Below, piece by piece: positions 1 through 9,018 of a DNA stretch of 64,000 bases; the first letter of the stretch is position 1; each line of letters opens with the position of its first letter. The position numbers and the translations under genes are program-made. Source of the stretch: Azonexaceae bacterium (GTDB taxonomy: Bacteria; Pseudomonadota; Gammaproteobacteria; Burkholderiales; Rhodocyclaceae). The notes under the pieces are model-generated. The model saw only the letters and a list, made by a program, of their open reading frames with translations, did no database searches and was not told the DNA's origin. The stretch spans positions 1 through 64,000 of the forward strand of contig JAAXVL010000016.1 in NCBI GenBank assembly GCA_013335535.1, in the 5' to 3' direction.

Positions 1-466
1 GGATGACACCACCGGCATGGTTGCCATAAACCACGGCCATAGGACCGCGCAGAACTTCGATGCGTTCGGCACGATCAAGGTTGAAGGTCGCCGCCTGCCC
101 CTGGCCGTCGGGCATCGAAGCCGGAATGCCGTCGGAAATGAGGCGAATGCCGCGCACGCCAAAGGCGGATCGGGCACCGAAGCCGCGCGACGAAATCTGC
201 AGGTCCTGCGCGTAGTTCTGGCGATTCTGCACGGTAATGCCGGGTACCGCAGCCAGCGCCTCCGACGCATTGACCCGCGCCTGATCGGCGCCGATGCGCG
301 AGGCATCGACGACATCGACAGCAGCCGGCAGGTCAAACGTGTTGTGTTCGACCCGGCTGCCGCTGACGACGACCGAATCAAGCGTCAGCACCGTTTCGGC
401 AGCGAGGCCGAGGCAGGGAAAGGTGGCAGCGAGCAGGAGAGTGATGCGTTTTGTTGCCGAATTCAT
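1..466 (-). CDS. TonB-dependent receptor, N-terminal part (cut by window edge)
   Basis: Translating leftward from the ATG at 466 gives a signal peptide (MNSATKRITLLLAATFP, ending near GLAAE) and then a plug domain. Recognisable plug features are VVVSGSRVEH, a VPGITVQNR stretch, SSRGFGARSAFGVRG and ERIEVLRGPMAVVYG. These are typical of outer-membrane TonB-dependent receptors that import siderophores, cobalamin or other ligands. Only about 155 residues are in the window; the beta-barrel lies beyond position 1, so the substrate cannot be told. The start ATG overlaps the stop of the upstream membrane-protein gene by 4 bp (ATGA), implying translational coupling. The TonB box is not obvious. Family assignment is secure, ligand unknown. 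Confidence 0.9.
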   Translation of the reverse strand, partial: MNSATKRITLLLAATFPCLGLAAETVLTLDSVVVSGSRVEHNTFDLPAAVDVVDASRIGADQARVNASEALAAVPGITVQNRQNYAQDLQISSRGFGARSAFGVRGIRLISDGIPASMPDGQGQAATFNLDRAERIEVLRGPMAVVYGNHAGGVI

Positions 467-1590
467 TGTTCTTCGACAGATGCTCGATACGCCGAGTTGT
501 CGGGTATTTCGGGTTCAATAGGTTGCAGAATTCTCTCGTTACCAAGCAACGGCCAGCAATCGAAGTACTTTGCAAAGGTCACCATCGCAGGAAAGGTAAT
601 AGCCAGCATCGCAGAAGCAATCCACAGTTCTAGGAGGTAGCCAGGCTGTCCTGCAGGTAGAGCGAAGCGACTTAAAGCCACAAACTCATATAGCGTGTAT
701 CCGGCGATCGCCAATATGGATGCGATGCCAGACAGGAAAATTCCACGCCACGGTTGTCGGAAATTAATTGATGGCAATCCATCAAGCATGACCAGAACGA
801 CAAATATTCCGAAAATTCCGGACACACTCACTTTGACCAGAAAACGCACCAGATTCATATCAAGGGTGCCGACAAAGAAACCCCAGACGCCATTCGTAAC
901 GAAGGCAATCAAAATTCCACTGAGGGCCGCGAAATACGGTTGCTTCCCGAAGATTGGGAAGCGGCCCGCCAGCGCTTGAATTGGCCAAAAATCGAAGAGG
1001 ACAAATGTCAGCAAAACCATGACGCTGGTAATTGAGAAGACCAGTGGAAGCCAGGCCATAAATACGCCGCCGGGATCCAGCGCAGCCACATAAACCGGGG
1101 CTCCCTTCAGGAAGGAGAAATCAAACAGGCTGCGGAAAAGTGCATAGGTGAATAGATAGGCCCACAACCAAAGCAAGGCGCCTGCCACCCCGGAATTCGA
1201 ACTAAGTCGATTGAACGGCCATCCTTGGAAGACAACGACCAGCCACAGGGTTACCGCTACCGAAAAGATTAAGTACATATTGACGAAGGGAGGCGGCGGC
1301 GAGATTCCGCCTCCAATTGTCCGCCAAGAAACCCAAGCCACCAGTGATCCGACTATCAGAGTTGAAAACAGGTAGGCGATACCTTTTCTCGGCTGAGAGA
1401 GTTGTGCGCATTGCTTGGGATAGCCACATCCCCAGAAAAGGCTGATCACAATCTGCGCGGGCACCATTGCCACCGGGAACAGAGTCCCCCACCCCATCAG
1501 CCATTCGGGGGGAATTGCTAGGCAAAACAGCAGGGACAGTGTAACGACAATGAATGTGGCCGTAAGGCCTTTGAAAATAGGGTTCGACAT
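463..1590 (-). CDS. Unrecognised multi-pass membrane protein coupled to a TonB receptor
   Basis: 375 residues with about nine or ten hydrophobic segments spread over the whole length, for example residues 10-30, 36-55, 72-92 and 105-122, with short polar loops and a hydrophilic tail (residues 350-375). I do not recognise a family. There is no nucleotide-binding, haem-ligand or metal motif beyond scattered Cys and Trp. A GCGYPKQC stretch near residue 55 holds two cysteines and could matter. The start is ATG at 1590 after TGAGGATGCA. It begins just downstream of a terminator-like hairpin that ends the aldehyde dehydrogenase gene, and its stop overlaps the start of the TonB receptor by 4 bp. A role in handling the receptor's ligand at the inner membrane is an inference from position only. 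Confidence 0.75.
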   Translation of the reverse strand: MSNPIFKGLTATFIVVTLSLLFCLAIPPEWLMGWGTLFPVAMVPAQIVISLFWGCGYPKQCAQLSQPRKGIAYLFSTLIVGSLVAWVSWRTIGGGISPPPPFVNMYLIFSVAVTLWLVVVFQGWPFNRLSSNSGVAGALLWLWAYLFTYALFRSLFDFSFLKGAPVYVAALDPGGVFMAWLPLVFSITSVMVLLTFVLFDFWPIQALAGRFPIFGKQPYFAALSGILIAFVTNGVWGFFVGTLDMNLVRFLVKVSVSGIFGIFVVLVMLDGLPSINFRQPWRGIFLSGIASILAIAGYTLYEFVALSRFALPAGQPGYLLELWIASAMLAITFPAMVTFAKYFDCWPLLGNERILQPIEPEIPDNSAYRASVEEQ

Positions 1591-1603
1591 TGCATCCTCA
1601 GGG

Positions 1604-1637
1604 AAAAAAAGTCCCCGGTCTCATGGCGAGCCGGGGA
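1604..1637 (-). terminator. Rho-independent terminator or attenuator after the aldehyde dehydrogenase gene
   Basis: On the minus strand CCCCGG pairs with CCGGGG across a 12-nt loop (1613-1618 with 1631-1636) and is followed by AC and seven T residues (1610-1604). It lies 65 bp past the aldehyde dehydrogenase stop. Only 13 bp separate the T-run from the ATG of the next gene, so it may act as an attenuator within one transcript and not as an absolute end. Confidence 0.75.
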
Positions 1638-1701
1638 AAGAGAGGGAGATGCTCGGTTGCTAACATTCGGGCGCCATGAGCCCGGCATGACAGAAATGGT
1701 C

Positions 1702-3210
1702 TTATTCGAAGACAGGAATGATCACCGACTTGGTTTCGGTGTATTGCTCGATAGCACCCCGGCCATGTTCTCGACCGTATCCTGACTGCTTGAAACCGCC
1801 GAAGGGCAGGTTGGGATCTAGCGGGATGTGGCTGTTTATCCAGATTGTCCCGGCCTCAAGCTGGCGGGCAGCTTTCATCGCCGAATTGAAATCCCGGGTC
1901 CAGATGCTCGCAGCCAGCCCATAGGCGGTGTCGTTAGCTAGGGCGATGGCCTGATCAAGGCTGTCTACCGGTACGGCTGAAATGACAGGTCCAAAGATTT
2001 CCTGCTTTTGCGCGATGCTGTTTTCCGGTGCATTGATCAGCAACGTCGGTTCAAAGAAATAGCCAGTACGGTCAGGCGTCTTCCCGCCTGTAACGATTTC
2101 CACGCCTTCTTTGCGGATTGCCTCGACAGCCTCATTGACACGTGCCTGATGCCGAGCTGAAACCAGCGGCTGAACCTGTGCTGTCGGGTTGAGCCCGGAG
2201 CCCAACGTCATCCCCTTCATGGCTGACTCCAGAGTGCCAACGGTGTGATCGAAAATCGAGCGATGGATGTAAAGGCGCGAAGCGGCCGCGCAAACCTGCC
2301 CCTGATTAAAGAAGCAGCCGGCCATCAGGCCTGGCGCTATTGCGGCTGCATCCATATCGTCCATGATGATCATCGGATTCTTGCCACCAAGTTCGAGCGT
2401 GAAACGGGTCATGTTGGCGAGCGCCATACGGCCGATTTCCTTGCCGGTGAGCGTCGATCCGGTAAAGCTCACCTTGTCGATACCCGGATGTCTGGCCAGC
2501 GCCGCACCGGCGCCAGTACCAAGGCCGGTGACGACATTCAATACTCCATCCGGAATCCCTGCTTCCTTGGCCAATTCGGCTAGGCGGAGCGCAGTCAGCG
2601 GCGTATCTTCAGATGGTTTGAGCACCATGGTGCAACCGCAGGTCAGTGCCGAAGCAATTTTCCAGATGGCCATCCCCATCGGAAAATTCCACGGCACGAT
2701 AGCTCCGACCACACCAACTGGCTGGCGCAGCGTCAATCCCAGATTTCTGGCACCGGGCGGGATGGGAATCGAAAGATCTGAGGTAGTCCCCTCAATTTTC
2801 GTCGCCCAGCCGGCCATGTAGCGGACATATTCCACGGAGGCTCCGACCTCGATCATGCGTGAGAGGTGGATGGACTTACCCTGGTTCAGCGTTTCTAGCT
2901 GCGCCAACTCTTCGCCATGCGCTTCGATCACGTCGGCGAATTTGAGCAGCAGGCGCTCCCGGTCGGCTGGACGCATGTGGGACCAGACCTTGAAGGCCGC
3001 TCGGGCCGCCTTGATTGCGCGATCGACATCAAGGTCCGAAGCATCCGGTATATAAGAAATTTCCTGTCCTGTAGCCGGGTCGAAAACTGCCAATGACTTC
3101 CCGCTGCTTGACGCTACCCATTGACCATTGATCCACAATGCATGCTGCCGTTGCAGAAACGCCGTGACTTCCGGAAGAACGGGAATCAGCCCTGTTTCGA
3201 TACTTGTCAT
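1702..3210 (-). CDS. NAD(P)-dependent aldehyde dehydrogenase
   Basis: 502 residues, normal length for the ALDH superfamily, cytoplasmic. It oxidises an aldehyde to the carboxylic acid. Visible motifs: the VPWNFPMGMAIWK cofactor-binding segment, the FTGSTLTG Rossmann turn, the general base in LELGGKNP, the nucleophile Cys in FNQGQVCAAASR and EIFGPVI near the C-terminus. It resembles the phenylacetaldehyde/betaine-aldehyde group, but the natural aldehyde cannot be read from sequence. The start follows an AGGAAAG ribosome site. It is 49 bp downstream of a PQQ alcohol dehydrogenase, so it most likely takes the aldehyde made by that enzyme after transport inward. Confidence 0.93.
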   Translation of the reverse strand: MTSIETGLIPVLPEVTAFLQRQHALWINGQWVASSSGKSLAVFDPATGQEISYIPDASDLDVDRAIKAARAAFKVWSHMRPADRERLLLKFADVIEAHGEELAQLETLNQGKSIHLSRMIEVGASVEYVRYMAGWATKIEGTTSDLSIPIPPGARNLGLTLRQPVGVVGAIVPWNFPMGMAIWKIASALTCGCTMVLKPSEDTPLTALRLAELAKEAGIPDGVLNVVTGLGTGAGAALARHPGIDKVSFTGSTLTGKEIGRMALANMTRFTLELGGKNPMIIMDDMDAAAIAPGLMAGCFFNQGQVCAAASRLYIHRSIFDHTVGTLESAMKGMTLGSGLNPTAQVQPLVSARHQARVNEAVEAIRKEGVEIVTGGKTPDRTGYFFEPTLLINAPENSIAQKQEIFGPVISAVPVDSLDQAIALANDTAYGLAASIWTRDFNSAMKAARQLEAGTIWINSHIPLDPNLPFGGFKQSGYGREHGRGAIEQYTETKSVIIPVFE

Positions 3211-3259
3211 ATTCTTTCCTTTATTTCTTGTCGAAGTGAGTCTTAACGTTTATCCATTG

Positions 3260-5365
3260 CTATTTGTTCTTTAGTTCAATCTGAAGGTCGTGAGCGCGCC
3301 TGATCAGATAGTTGTGAATCAAGCTGATCTGTTCGTCGTTCAAGACGTTGTGGAATGAAGGCATTCCCTTCGGTGAGCGCAGACCTTTGACGATCAAATT
3401 GAATTGCTCGTGGGTCTTGGGCGCCAGGTATCTGAGGTCGGGCACGATACCGCCGCTGATCGCGTTGAGCCCGTGACAGCCGGAGCAGTTGGCTGCATTG
3501 AACAACTCGCGCCCGACCTGGATTTTCGCTTCATCATCGAAAATCAGCGCCGGAGGTGGTGGCGGGGCCTGCGGCGCCAGTTTTGCCGGTGGCAACTTGG
3601 CCGTGCCGCCGAGTTTGTAGGTCAGGATGCGGGCTTCGGGCTGAACTTTCGTACTGTTCTTGGCAAAAGGCCCCAATAACAGCGGAAATACTCCGCCCCA
3701 ACCGGCCATGAAGGTGACGTACTGCTCGCCGTTGACGGAGTAGCTGACAGGGCCGGCCATGACGCCCGTATTGGCTGGCGATTCCCAAAGCAGTTTGCCG
3801 TTGTCCGCCGCATAAGCCTTGACCCTGCCGTCGGCGGTGCCCTGGAAGACGAGGTCGCCGGCCGTGGCCAGCGTACCGCCGTTGAAGACGCCGGGGTAAT
3901 TCACTGACCAGGCTGCTTTTTGCTTGATCGGGTCCCAGGCGAGCAGCTTGCCTTTGTAGGAGTCGAGAATCGGTTTGGCCGCTTTGCTATCTTCCGGCAG
4001 GTCGGCCGGAATGACGCCGAGATTGACGATGGCCGGATTGATTGAGCGCGACGCGTCGGAACTGGCCTTGTACGCCGCAGCGGTTTCCTGGGCCGGAATG
4101 TAGACCAGGCCGGTCTTCGGACTGAACGACATCGGATGCCAGCTATGAGCGCCCAGGAAGCCGGGAACCACCAGTTTGTAGCCATCGGCGTTGGGGTAAT
4201 CGGCTTCGCCGGTCATGACCGGGCGGCCGGTGATCAGATCGATATGGCTGGCCCAGTTGACCGGGGCAAATTTCTCCGCCGAGAGAAGCTTGCCGTTGCT
4301 GCGGTCAAGGACGTAGAAGAAGCCGTTCTTGGGCGCCTGCATGAGGACCTTGGTCGGCTTGCCGTTGATCGGCAAGTCGGCCAGCGTGATGGTCTGGGTC
4401 GCGGTGAAATCCCAACTGTCGCCGGGGGTGGTTTGGTAATGCCAGATGTATTCGCCGGTGTCGGGGTTCAGGGCGACGATGGACGATACGAAAAGGTTGT
4501 CGCCCTTTCCCGCGCTGCGCGTTTTGATGTTCCAGTAGGAGGCGTTACCGACGCCGATATAAAGCTGATTGAGCTCCGGGTCGTAGGCCATCGAGTCCCA
4601 GACCGTGCCGCCACCACCCTGCTTGTGGTATTCGTTGCCGAACCAGGTTTGGCGCGCCATTTCCATGGCCCCGTTTTCCGCCGGCAGGGCCGGATCGCCG
4701 GGAACGGTAAAGAATCGCCAGGCGATTTTTCCGGTCGAGGCGTCGTAGGCGGAGACATAACCTCGAACGCCGAATTCGGCGCCGCCGTTGCCGATCAGTA
4801 CCTTGCCCTTGACGACACGCGGTGCGCCGGTAATCGTATAGCTCCGCTCCGGGTCGGTACGCGTGTCGACCGACCACAGTTGCTTGCCTGTCCTGGCATT
4901 GAGCGCAATCAGGCGGCCGTCGAAGGCGCCGACGTAAACCTTGCCCTCCCAGACGGCGACGCCACGATTGACGACGTCACAGCAACCGCGCCCGGCGACG
5001 TAGCGGGGAACTTGCGGATCGAACTTCCAGAGCAGTTTTCCGGAGGCGGCATCGAGTGCATAAACCATGCTGAATGCGCCGGTGGTGTACATCACGCCAT
5101 CGACGACGATAGGGGTGGCTTCGACGCCACGATCAACATCCAGTTTGTGCGTCCAGGCGAGGCCGAGCTTGCTAACATTGGACTGGTTAAGCTGCGTCAA
5201 CGGGCTGAATCGCTGCTCGCTGTAAGTGCGGCCGTGGCTTAACCAGTTCTGCGGCTCCTTCTCGGCGTCGTTCAGGCGGCTGGCATTGAGGTTGTCGGCC
5301 GCACCGTGAGCCAGCGAGGCGAGCAGTACGGCGATGGCAAGCAAGCCACTCTTGTGAAAATGCAT
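3260..5365 (-). CDS. PQQ-dependent quinohaemoprotein alcohol dehydrogenase
   Basis: 701 residues: signal peptide (1 to about 22, ending AHG-AAD), an eight-bladed PQQ propeller (about 35-590) and a C-terminal cytochrome c domain. Key features are the vicinal cysteines in GRGCCDVV (the disulfide that stacks on PQQ), the GGAEFGVRG segment bearing the calcium-binding Glu, DSWDFTATQ with the catalytic Asp, several W-motif repeats (for example GKLLWKF, GKQLWSV), and the haem site CSGCH after a proline-rich linker. This is the type II periplasmic alcohol dehydrogenase layout: the alcohol is oxidised to an aldehyde and electrons pass to the internal haem and then an external acceptor. It starts after AGGAGA. 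No PQQ biosynthesis genes are in the window. Substrate unknown, likely hydrophobic given the neighbours. Confidence 0.95.
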   Translation of the reverse strand: MHFHKSGLLAIAVLLASLAHGAADNLNASRLNDAEKEPQNWLSHGRTYSEQRFSPLTQLNQSNVSKLGLAWTHKLDVDRGVEATPIVVDGVMYTTGAFSMVYALDAASGKLLWKFDPQVPRYVAGRGCCDVVNRGVAVWEGKVYVGAFDGRLIALNARTGKQLWSVDTRTDPERSYTITGAPRVVKGKVLIGNGGAEFGVRGYVSAYDASTGKIAWRFFTVPGDPALPAENGAMEMARQTWFGNEYHKQGGGGTVWDSMAYDPELNQLYIGVGNASYWNIKTRSAGKGDNLFVSSIVALNPDTGEYIWHYQTTPGDSWDFTATQTITLADLPINGKPTKVLMQAPKNGFFYVLDRSNGKLLSAEKFAPVNWASHIDLITGRPVMTGEADYPNADGYKLVVPGFLGAHSWHPMSFSPKTGLVYIPAQETAAAYKASSDASRSINPAIVNLGVIPADLPEDSKAAKPILDSYKGKLLAWDPIKQKAAWSVNYPGVFNGGTLATAGDLVFQGTADGRVKAYAADNGKLLWESPANTGVMAGPVSYSVNGEQYVTFMAGWGGVFPLLLGPFAKNSTKVQPEARILTYKLGGTAKLPPAKLAPQAPPPPPALIFDDEAKIQVGRELFNAANCSGCHGLNAISGGIVPDLRYLAPKTHEQFNLIVKGLRSPKGMPSFHNVLNDEQISLIHNYLIRRAHDLQIELKNK

Positions 5366-5411
5366 CTTTAATTTCTCCTATTGTTTTTGTAAGTGCCGGT
5401 TCTTGCCTATA

Positions 5412-7817
5412 TCAAGCGACGGTGTCTTTTAGCGTTGTGGAGCGCATCAGGAAGTGCGCAAGTGCGGGTAGCAGGATCAGCGCGCCCAGCATGTTCCAGA
5501 CGAACATGAAGGCGAGCAGGATGCCCATGTCGGCCTGGAATTTGATGGGCGAAAAGCCCCAGGTCGCGACAGCGATGCCCAGTGTCACCCCGGTCAGAAC
5601 GACAACCCGACCGGTGAAAACGAGCGCCTGGTAGTAGGCTTCGGAGAGTGAGTCCCCATTGCGCAGACGAGACAGCATCACGGTTAGCATGTAGAGCGCG
5701 TAGTCGACGCCGATACCGACGCCCAGGGCAATGACCGGTAAGGTCGCAACCTTGACGCCGATGTTGAGATAGACCATCAGCGCCTCGCAGAGGGCGGAGG
5801 TGAGCATCAGGGGCAACACGGCGCAAACGACGGCCCGCCACGAGCGGAAGGTGATGAAGGCGAGCACGATCACCGCGGCATAGACCAGAATCAGCATCTG
5901 CACATTGGCCCGTTTGACGACGATATTGGTAGCCGCCTCGATACCGGCGTTGCCGGCCGCCGAGAGGAAGGTGGTTTCCTCGCTGTTGTGCTTTTTGGCG
6001 AAGGACTCGACGACCGCGACGACCGAATCCAGTGTGTCGGCCTTGTGGTCCTTGAGGTACACATAGAGCGTGAGCAGGTTGCAGTTCTGGTTGAACAGTT
6101 CGCGCGGGGCACGGGTGATGAGGGCATTCAGCAAGTCCTGGGAGCGCGGAATGTCGTACCACTTCAGGCTGCCTTCGTTGAGGCCGGCCGATGCCTGCTT
6201 GGTCAGGGCGGCGAGAGAGTTGGTCGACTCCACGCCAGGCAACAGACGCAGTTGGGTTTCGAGTTCGTTGACCGCCAGAATGGTGTTGTAGGTGCCGCAC
6301 TGGTACTCGGGCGTCTTGACCATCACGACATAGGTGTCGCTGCTCGCCGAATAGTTGGCGACCATGAAGGCGTTGTCTAGGTTATAACGTGAGTCGGCAC
6401 GCAACTCAGGAGCGCCGGCCCCGGTATCGCCGATCTTCAGTTGGAGGCTGACCAGGAAGGCGGCACTGCCCAGTACCACCGATACGACGACGGCGATCAG
6501 TGCATATTTGCGTTGGGTGAACAGGTCGAGAAAGGCCCACAACTTGTGCTTGCTGTGCTGTTTGTCGGACGAGTCTTCTGTCTCCGACTGAAGGCTGCGG
6601 GCCGCCCCGGTCGGGCTGACGCCGGTGTAGGAGAGCAGGATCGGCAGGAGAACCAGATTTGTGAAAATCAGCGCAGCCATGCCGATACTGGCCGTAATTG
6701 CCAGATCCTGAATGACCTTGATGTCGATCAGCATGAGTACGGCAAACCCGACGCCGTCGGCCAGAAGCGCCGTGACGCCGGCGAGAAACAGGCGACGGAA
6801 GGTATAACGGGCAGCGACCAGTTTGTGCGTGCCGCGGCCGATGTCCTGCATGACGCCGTTCATCTTCTGGGCGCCATGGCTCATGCCGATGGCGAAGACC
6901 AGAAAGGGGACGAGAATGGAGTAGGGATCGAGCTCGAAGCCGATACTCGGCAGCGCGCCGAGCAGCCAGATAACTGCCCCCATCGAACACATGACGACCA
7001 GCAAGGTACTGCGCAGGCAGCGGGTGAACCAGAAAAGGACGGCAGTACAAACCAGGGCGGCGGTAACGAAAAAGATCAGTACCTGCTGCAAACCGCCGAT
7101 CAGGTCGCCGACGATCTTGCCAAAGCCGGTAATGTGGATGCTGATATCGTCCGATTCGTACGTTGAACGGATCTTTTCAAGCTTTTCCGACAGGTCGTGA
7201 TAGTCGATCCGCTTGCCGGTGTCAGCCGCCACTTCCTGCAAGGGAACGAGCACGATGCTGGATTTGAGGTTGCCGGCAACAAGTTGGCCGATTTCTCCCG
7301 AACGCTCGACGTTGATCCTCACCTGTTCGACACTTTCGGGCGATGCGTCGTAGTCGTCGGGAATGACCGGGCCGCCATCCAGTCCATCCTCGGTGACGCC
7401 GGTCCAGCGGACCGCCGGTGTCCACAGGGATTTCATGTAGGGACGGTCAACGCCGGGGTAGAGAAACATCTCATCCGTGACCTTCTTGACTACTTCGAGA
7501 TAGGTCGCGTCGTAAATGTTGCGGTTCTTGTTTTCGATGGCAATCCGCAGGGTGTTGCCAAGCCCGCCCAGTTGCGTCCGGTTGGCCAGATAGTTGGCAA
7601 TGAACGGATGCTTGGTCGGGATCATCTTTTCAAAAGCGGCATTAAGCGAAATCCCGAAGGCCTGGTAGGCCATGGCGATGGTCAGGAGCGTGCAGGCCAG
7701 CACCACCCAGGCGCGGTTGTTGAACAGCAGGCGTTCACCCCAGTTGCCGGAGTTCTGGTCGAAGTCCTCCAGGTTACGAATGACTGGATGTTCGGCTAAA
7801 GCATTATCGTGATTCAT
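5412..7817 (-). CDS. MMPL/RND-superfamily exporter
   Basis: 801 residues with the RND-like two-fold layout: one transmembrane helix near residue 35, a large periplasmic loop, a block of about five helices (about 235-390), a second helix near 440, a second loop, then another helix block (about 640-790). The second block contains the VIALGVGIGVDYALYML segment, whose buried Asp is typical of proton-driven MMPL/RND and sterol-sensing-like transporters. It belongs to the 'predicted exporter' group often found with DUF1302, DUF1329 and YCF48 genes. Its ATG directly follows the TAA of the YCF48-like gene. It probably moves a lipid-like molecule across or out of the inner membrane; direction and substrate are not known. 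Confidence 0.85.
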   Translation of the reverse strand: MNHDNALAEHPVIRNLEDFDQNSGNWGERLLFNNRAWVVLACTLLTIAMAYQAFGISLNAAFEKMIPTKHPFIANYLANRTQLGGLGNTLRIAIENKNRNIYDATYLEVVKKVTDEMFLYPGVDRPYMKSLWTPAVRWTGVTEDGLDGGPVIPDDYDASPESVEQVRINVERSGEIGQLVAGNLKSSIVLVPLQEVAADTGKRIDYHDLSEKLEKIRSTYESDDISIHITGFGKIVGDLIGGLQQVLIFFVTAALVCTAVLFWFTRCLRSTLLVVMCSMGAVIWLLGALPSIGFELDPYSILVPFLVFAIGMSHGAQKMNGVMQDIGRGTHKLVAARYTFRRLFLAGVTALLADGVGFAVLMLIDIKVIQDLAITASIGMAALIFTNLVLLPILLSYTGVSPTGAARSLQSETEDSSDKQHSKHKLWAFLDLFTQRKYALIAVVVSVVLGSAAFLVSLQLKIGDTGAGAPELRADSRYNLDNAFMVANYSASSDTYVVMVKTPEYQCGTYNTILAVNELETQLRLLPGVESTNSLAALTKQASAGLNEGSLKWYDIPRSQDLLNALITRAPRELFNQNCNLLTLYVYLKDHKADTLDSVVAVVESFAKKHNSEETTFLSAAGNAGIEAATNIVVKRANVQMLILVYAAVIVLAFITFRSWRAVVCAVLPLMLTSALCEALMVYLNIGVKVATLPVIALGVGIGVDYALYMLTVMLSRLRNGDSLSEAYYQALVFTGRVVVLTGVTLGIAVATWGFSPIKFQADMGILLAFMFVWNMLGALILLPALAHFLMRSTTLKDTVA

Positions 7818-8921
7818 TTATTTCGAGTCCTTCTGCGCCGCTGCAGGAGCGGTCCGGAAAAGCCCGCGATTGGTCGCGAGGATGATGCTGCCGTCGCTAG
7901 CCTGCGTAATGCCAGTGATATAGGCGGCTTTGGCGATCGGTTCGGCGGTAAAGTTCTGGCCGCCGTCCGTACTGCGTAAGACGCGGCCGGTTTCGTCGGC
8001 CAGCAGCAAGTTGCCGTTGTCGAGTCGGGTGGCGGCAGTCAGGGTGACGGCCGAGCCGACCTCGACTTTTTTCCAGTCCCTGCCTTCATTGCCCGACCAG
8101 AAAACATTGCCACGTAGGCCGTAGAGGACGAGTTCCCGCTGGTTGCCGCTGATCACACCAAAATAAGTACCGTTGTAGGGCGATGGAATTGCCGAAAATC
8201 GTTTGTCGCCTTCGTTAACCAATAGCGTTCCCTGCTCGCCCACGACATAGCGCTTGTCGGCTACCGGGCGGACGCTATAGAGGTGACGCGATTTTGGATT
8301 GGTGATGCCGGGAATGATTGTTTCCCACTGCTTGCCGCCGTTATTCGTCGTGAATGCAATACCGTAGGCACCAATGATCCAGCCCTTGTTTTCATTCTCG
8401 AAATAAACGTCGAGGAAAGGCTTGTCTGCACCGTCGGCCAGCAGTTGTTGGGCATTCCTCTGCTGCGCCGGCAGGTTGGGTGTGTCGCTGCCCAGCGCCT
8501 GAACGCCGGCGCCATGCAACTTGGCAGCCTGCACGCCATCCAGTTGCTTTTCCCAGGTTTGTCCGCCGTCGGTGCTATGCAGAACAATGCCGCTGTGGCC
8601 GACCGCCCAGCCCTGTTTATCGCCGGCAAAATGGACGGCAGTCAGCGTTACGCTGGTTGGACTTGGCACCTGTTTCCAACTGGCGCCATTATCGTCCGAG
8701 AGAACAATGCGCCCCTGTTCGCCAACGGCGACCAGGCGTTTGCCGGCACGCACGACGGACAGGAAGACCGAGCTTTCAACCCTCGGGTGCATTTCGGCAG
8801 GCCGCTCAAGCAGGTCCTGTGGTTTGGCCATCCCGGCCATAGGGCAGGCCAGCAGCGCAGCGAAAGCCAAGGCAGCGAGCAGTGGCGACGTTTTTCTCGT
8901 GTACAGCATCATCGGTTTCAT
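7818..8921 (-). CDS. Exported YCF48/BNR-repeat beta-propeller protein
   Basis: 367 residues with a signal peptide (hydrophobic LLAALAFAALLA, cleavage near GMA-KPQ) and repeated blades carrying the Asp-box-like pattern S-x-D-x-G-x-x-W: SDDNGASW, STDGGQTW, TNNGGKQW and STDGGQNF. YCF48 relatives include the photosystem II assembly factor, but in this operon type the protein is a periplasmic component of unknown role, probably a binding or assembly partner for the RND exporter encoded next (no gap). The gene is separated from DUF1329 by a strong hairpin. Later Met codons at residues 4 and 5 are alternative starts. Confidence 0.85.
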   Translation of the reverse strand: MKPMMLYTRKTSPLLAALAFAALLACPMAGMAKPQDLLERPAEMHPRVESSVFLSVVRAGKRLVAVGEQGRIVLSDDNGASWKQVPSPTSVTLTAVHFAGDKQGWAVGHSGIVLHSTDGGQTWEKQLDGVQAAKLHGAGVQALGSDTPNLPAQQRNAQQLLADGADKPFLDVYFENENKGWIIGAYGIAFTTNNGGKQWETIIPGITNPKSRHLYSVRPVADKRYVVGEQGTLLVNEGDKRFSAIPSPYNGTYFGVISGNQRELVLYGLRGNVFWSGNEGRDWKKVEVGSAVTLTAATRLDNGNLLLADETGRVLRSTDGGQNFTAEPIAKAAYITGITQASDGSIILATNRGLFRTAPAAAQKDSK

Positions 8922-8942
8922 ATTTCTCTTGGCAGATGGAAG

Positions 8943-8970
8943 TCGGGGCCGGAAATATTTCCAGCCCCGA
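8943..8970. other. Intercistronic hairpin between the DUF1329 and YCF48 genes
   Basis: TCGGGGC (8943-8949) pairs with GCCCCGA (8964-8970), and inside it lies the perfect palindrome GGAAATATTTCC (8951-8962) with one mismatch between. No T-run follows on the minus strand, so it looks like an mRNA processing or stabilising element and not a terminator. Confidence 0.6.
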
Positions 8971-9018
8971 TCCAGGTCTTACTGGTGCATAGGTCTCAGA
9001 GGCTTAACAGCGCACGAC

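Noticed and set aside
4136..5242. Long plus-strand frame antisense to the PQQ dehydrogenase, and similar long frames opposite gltX, rarA, the RND pump, ftsK and the ABC genes
   Set aside because: These are GC-rich shadows of strongly supported genes and show low-complexity Arg/Gly/Ala content without domains.
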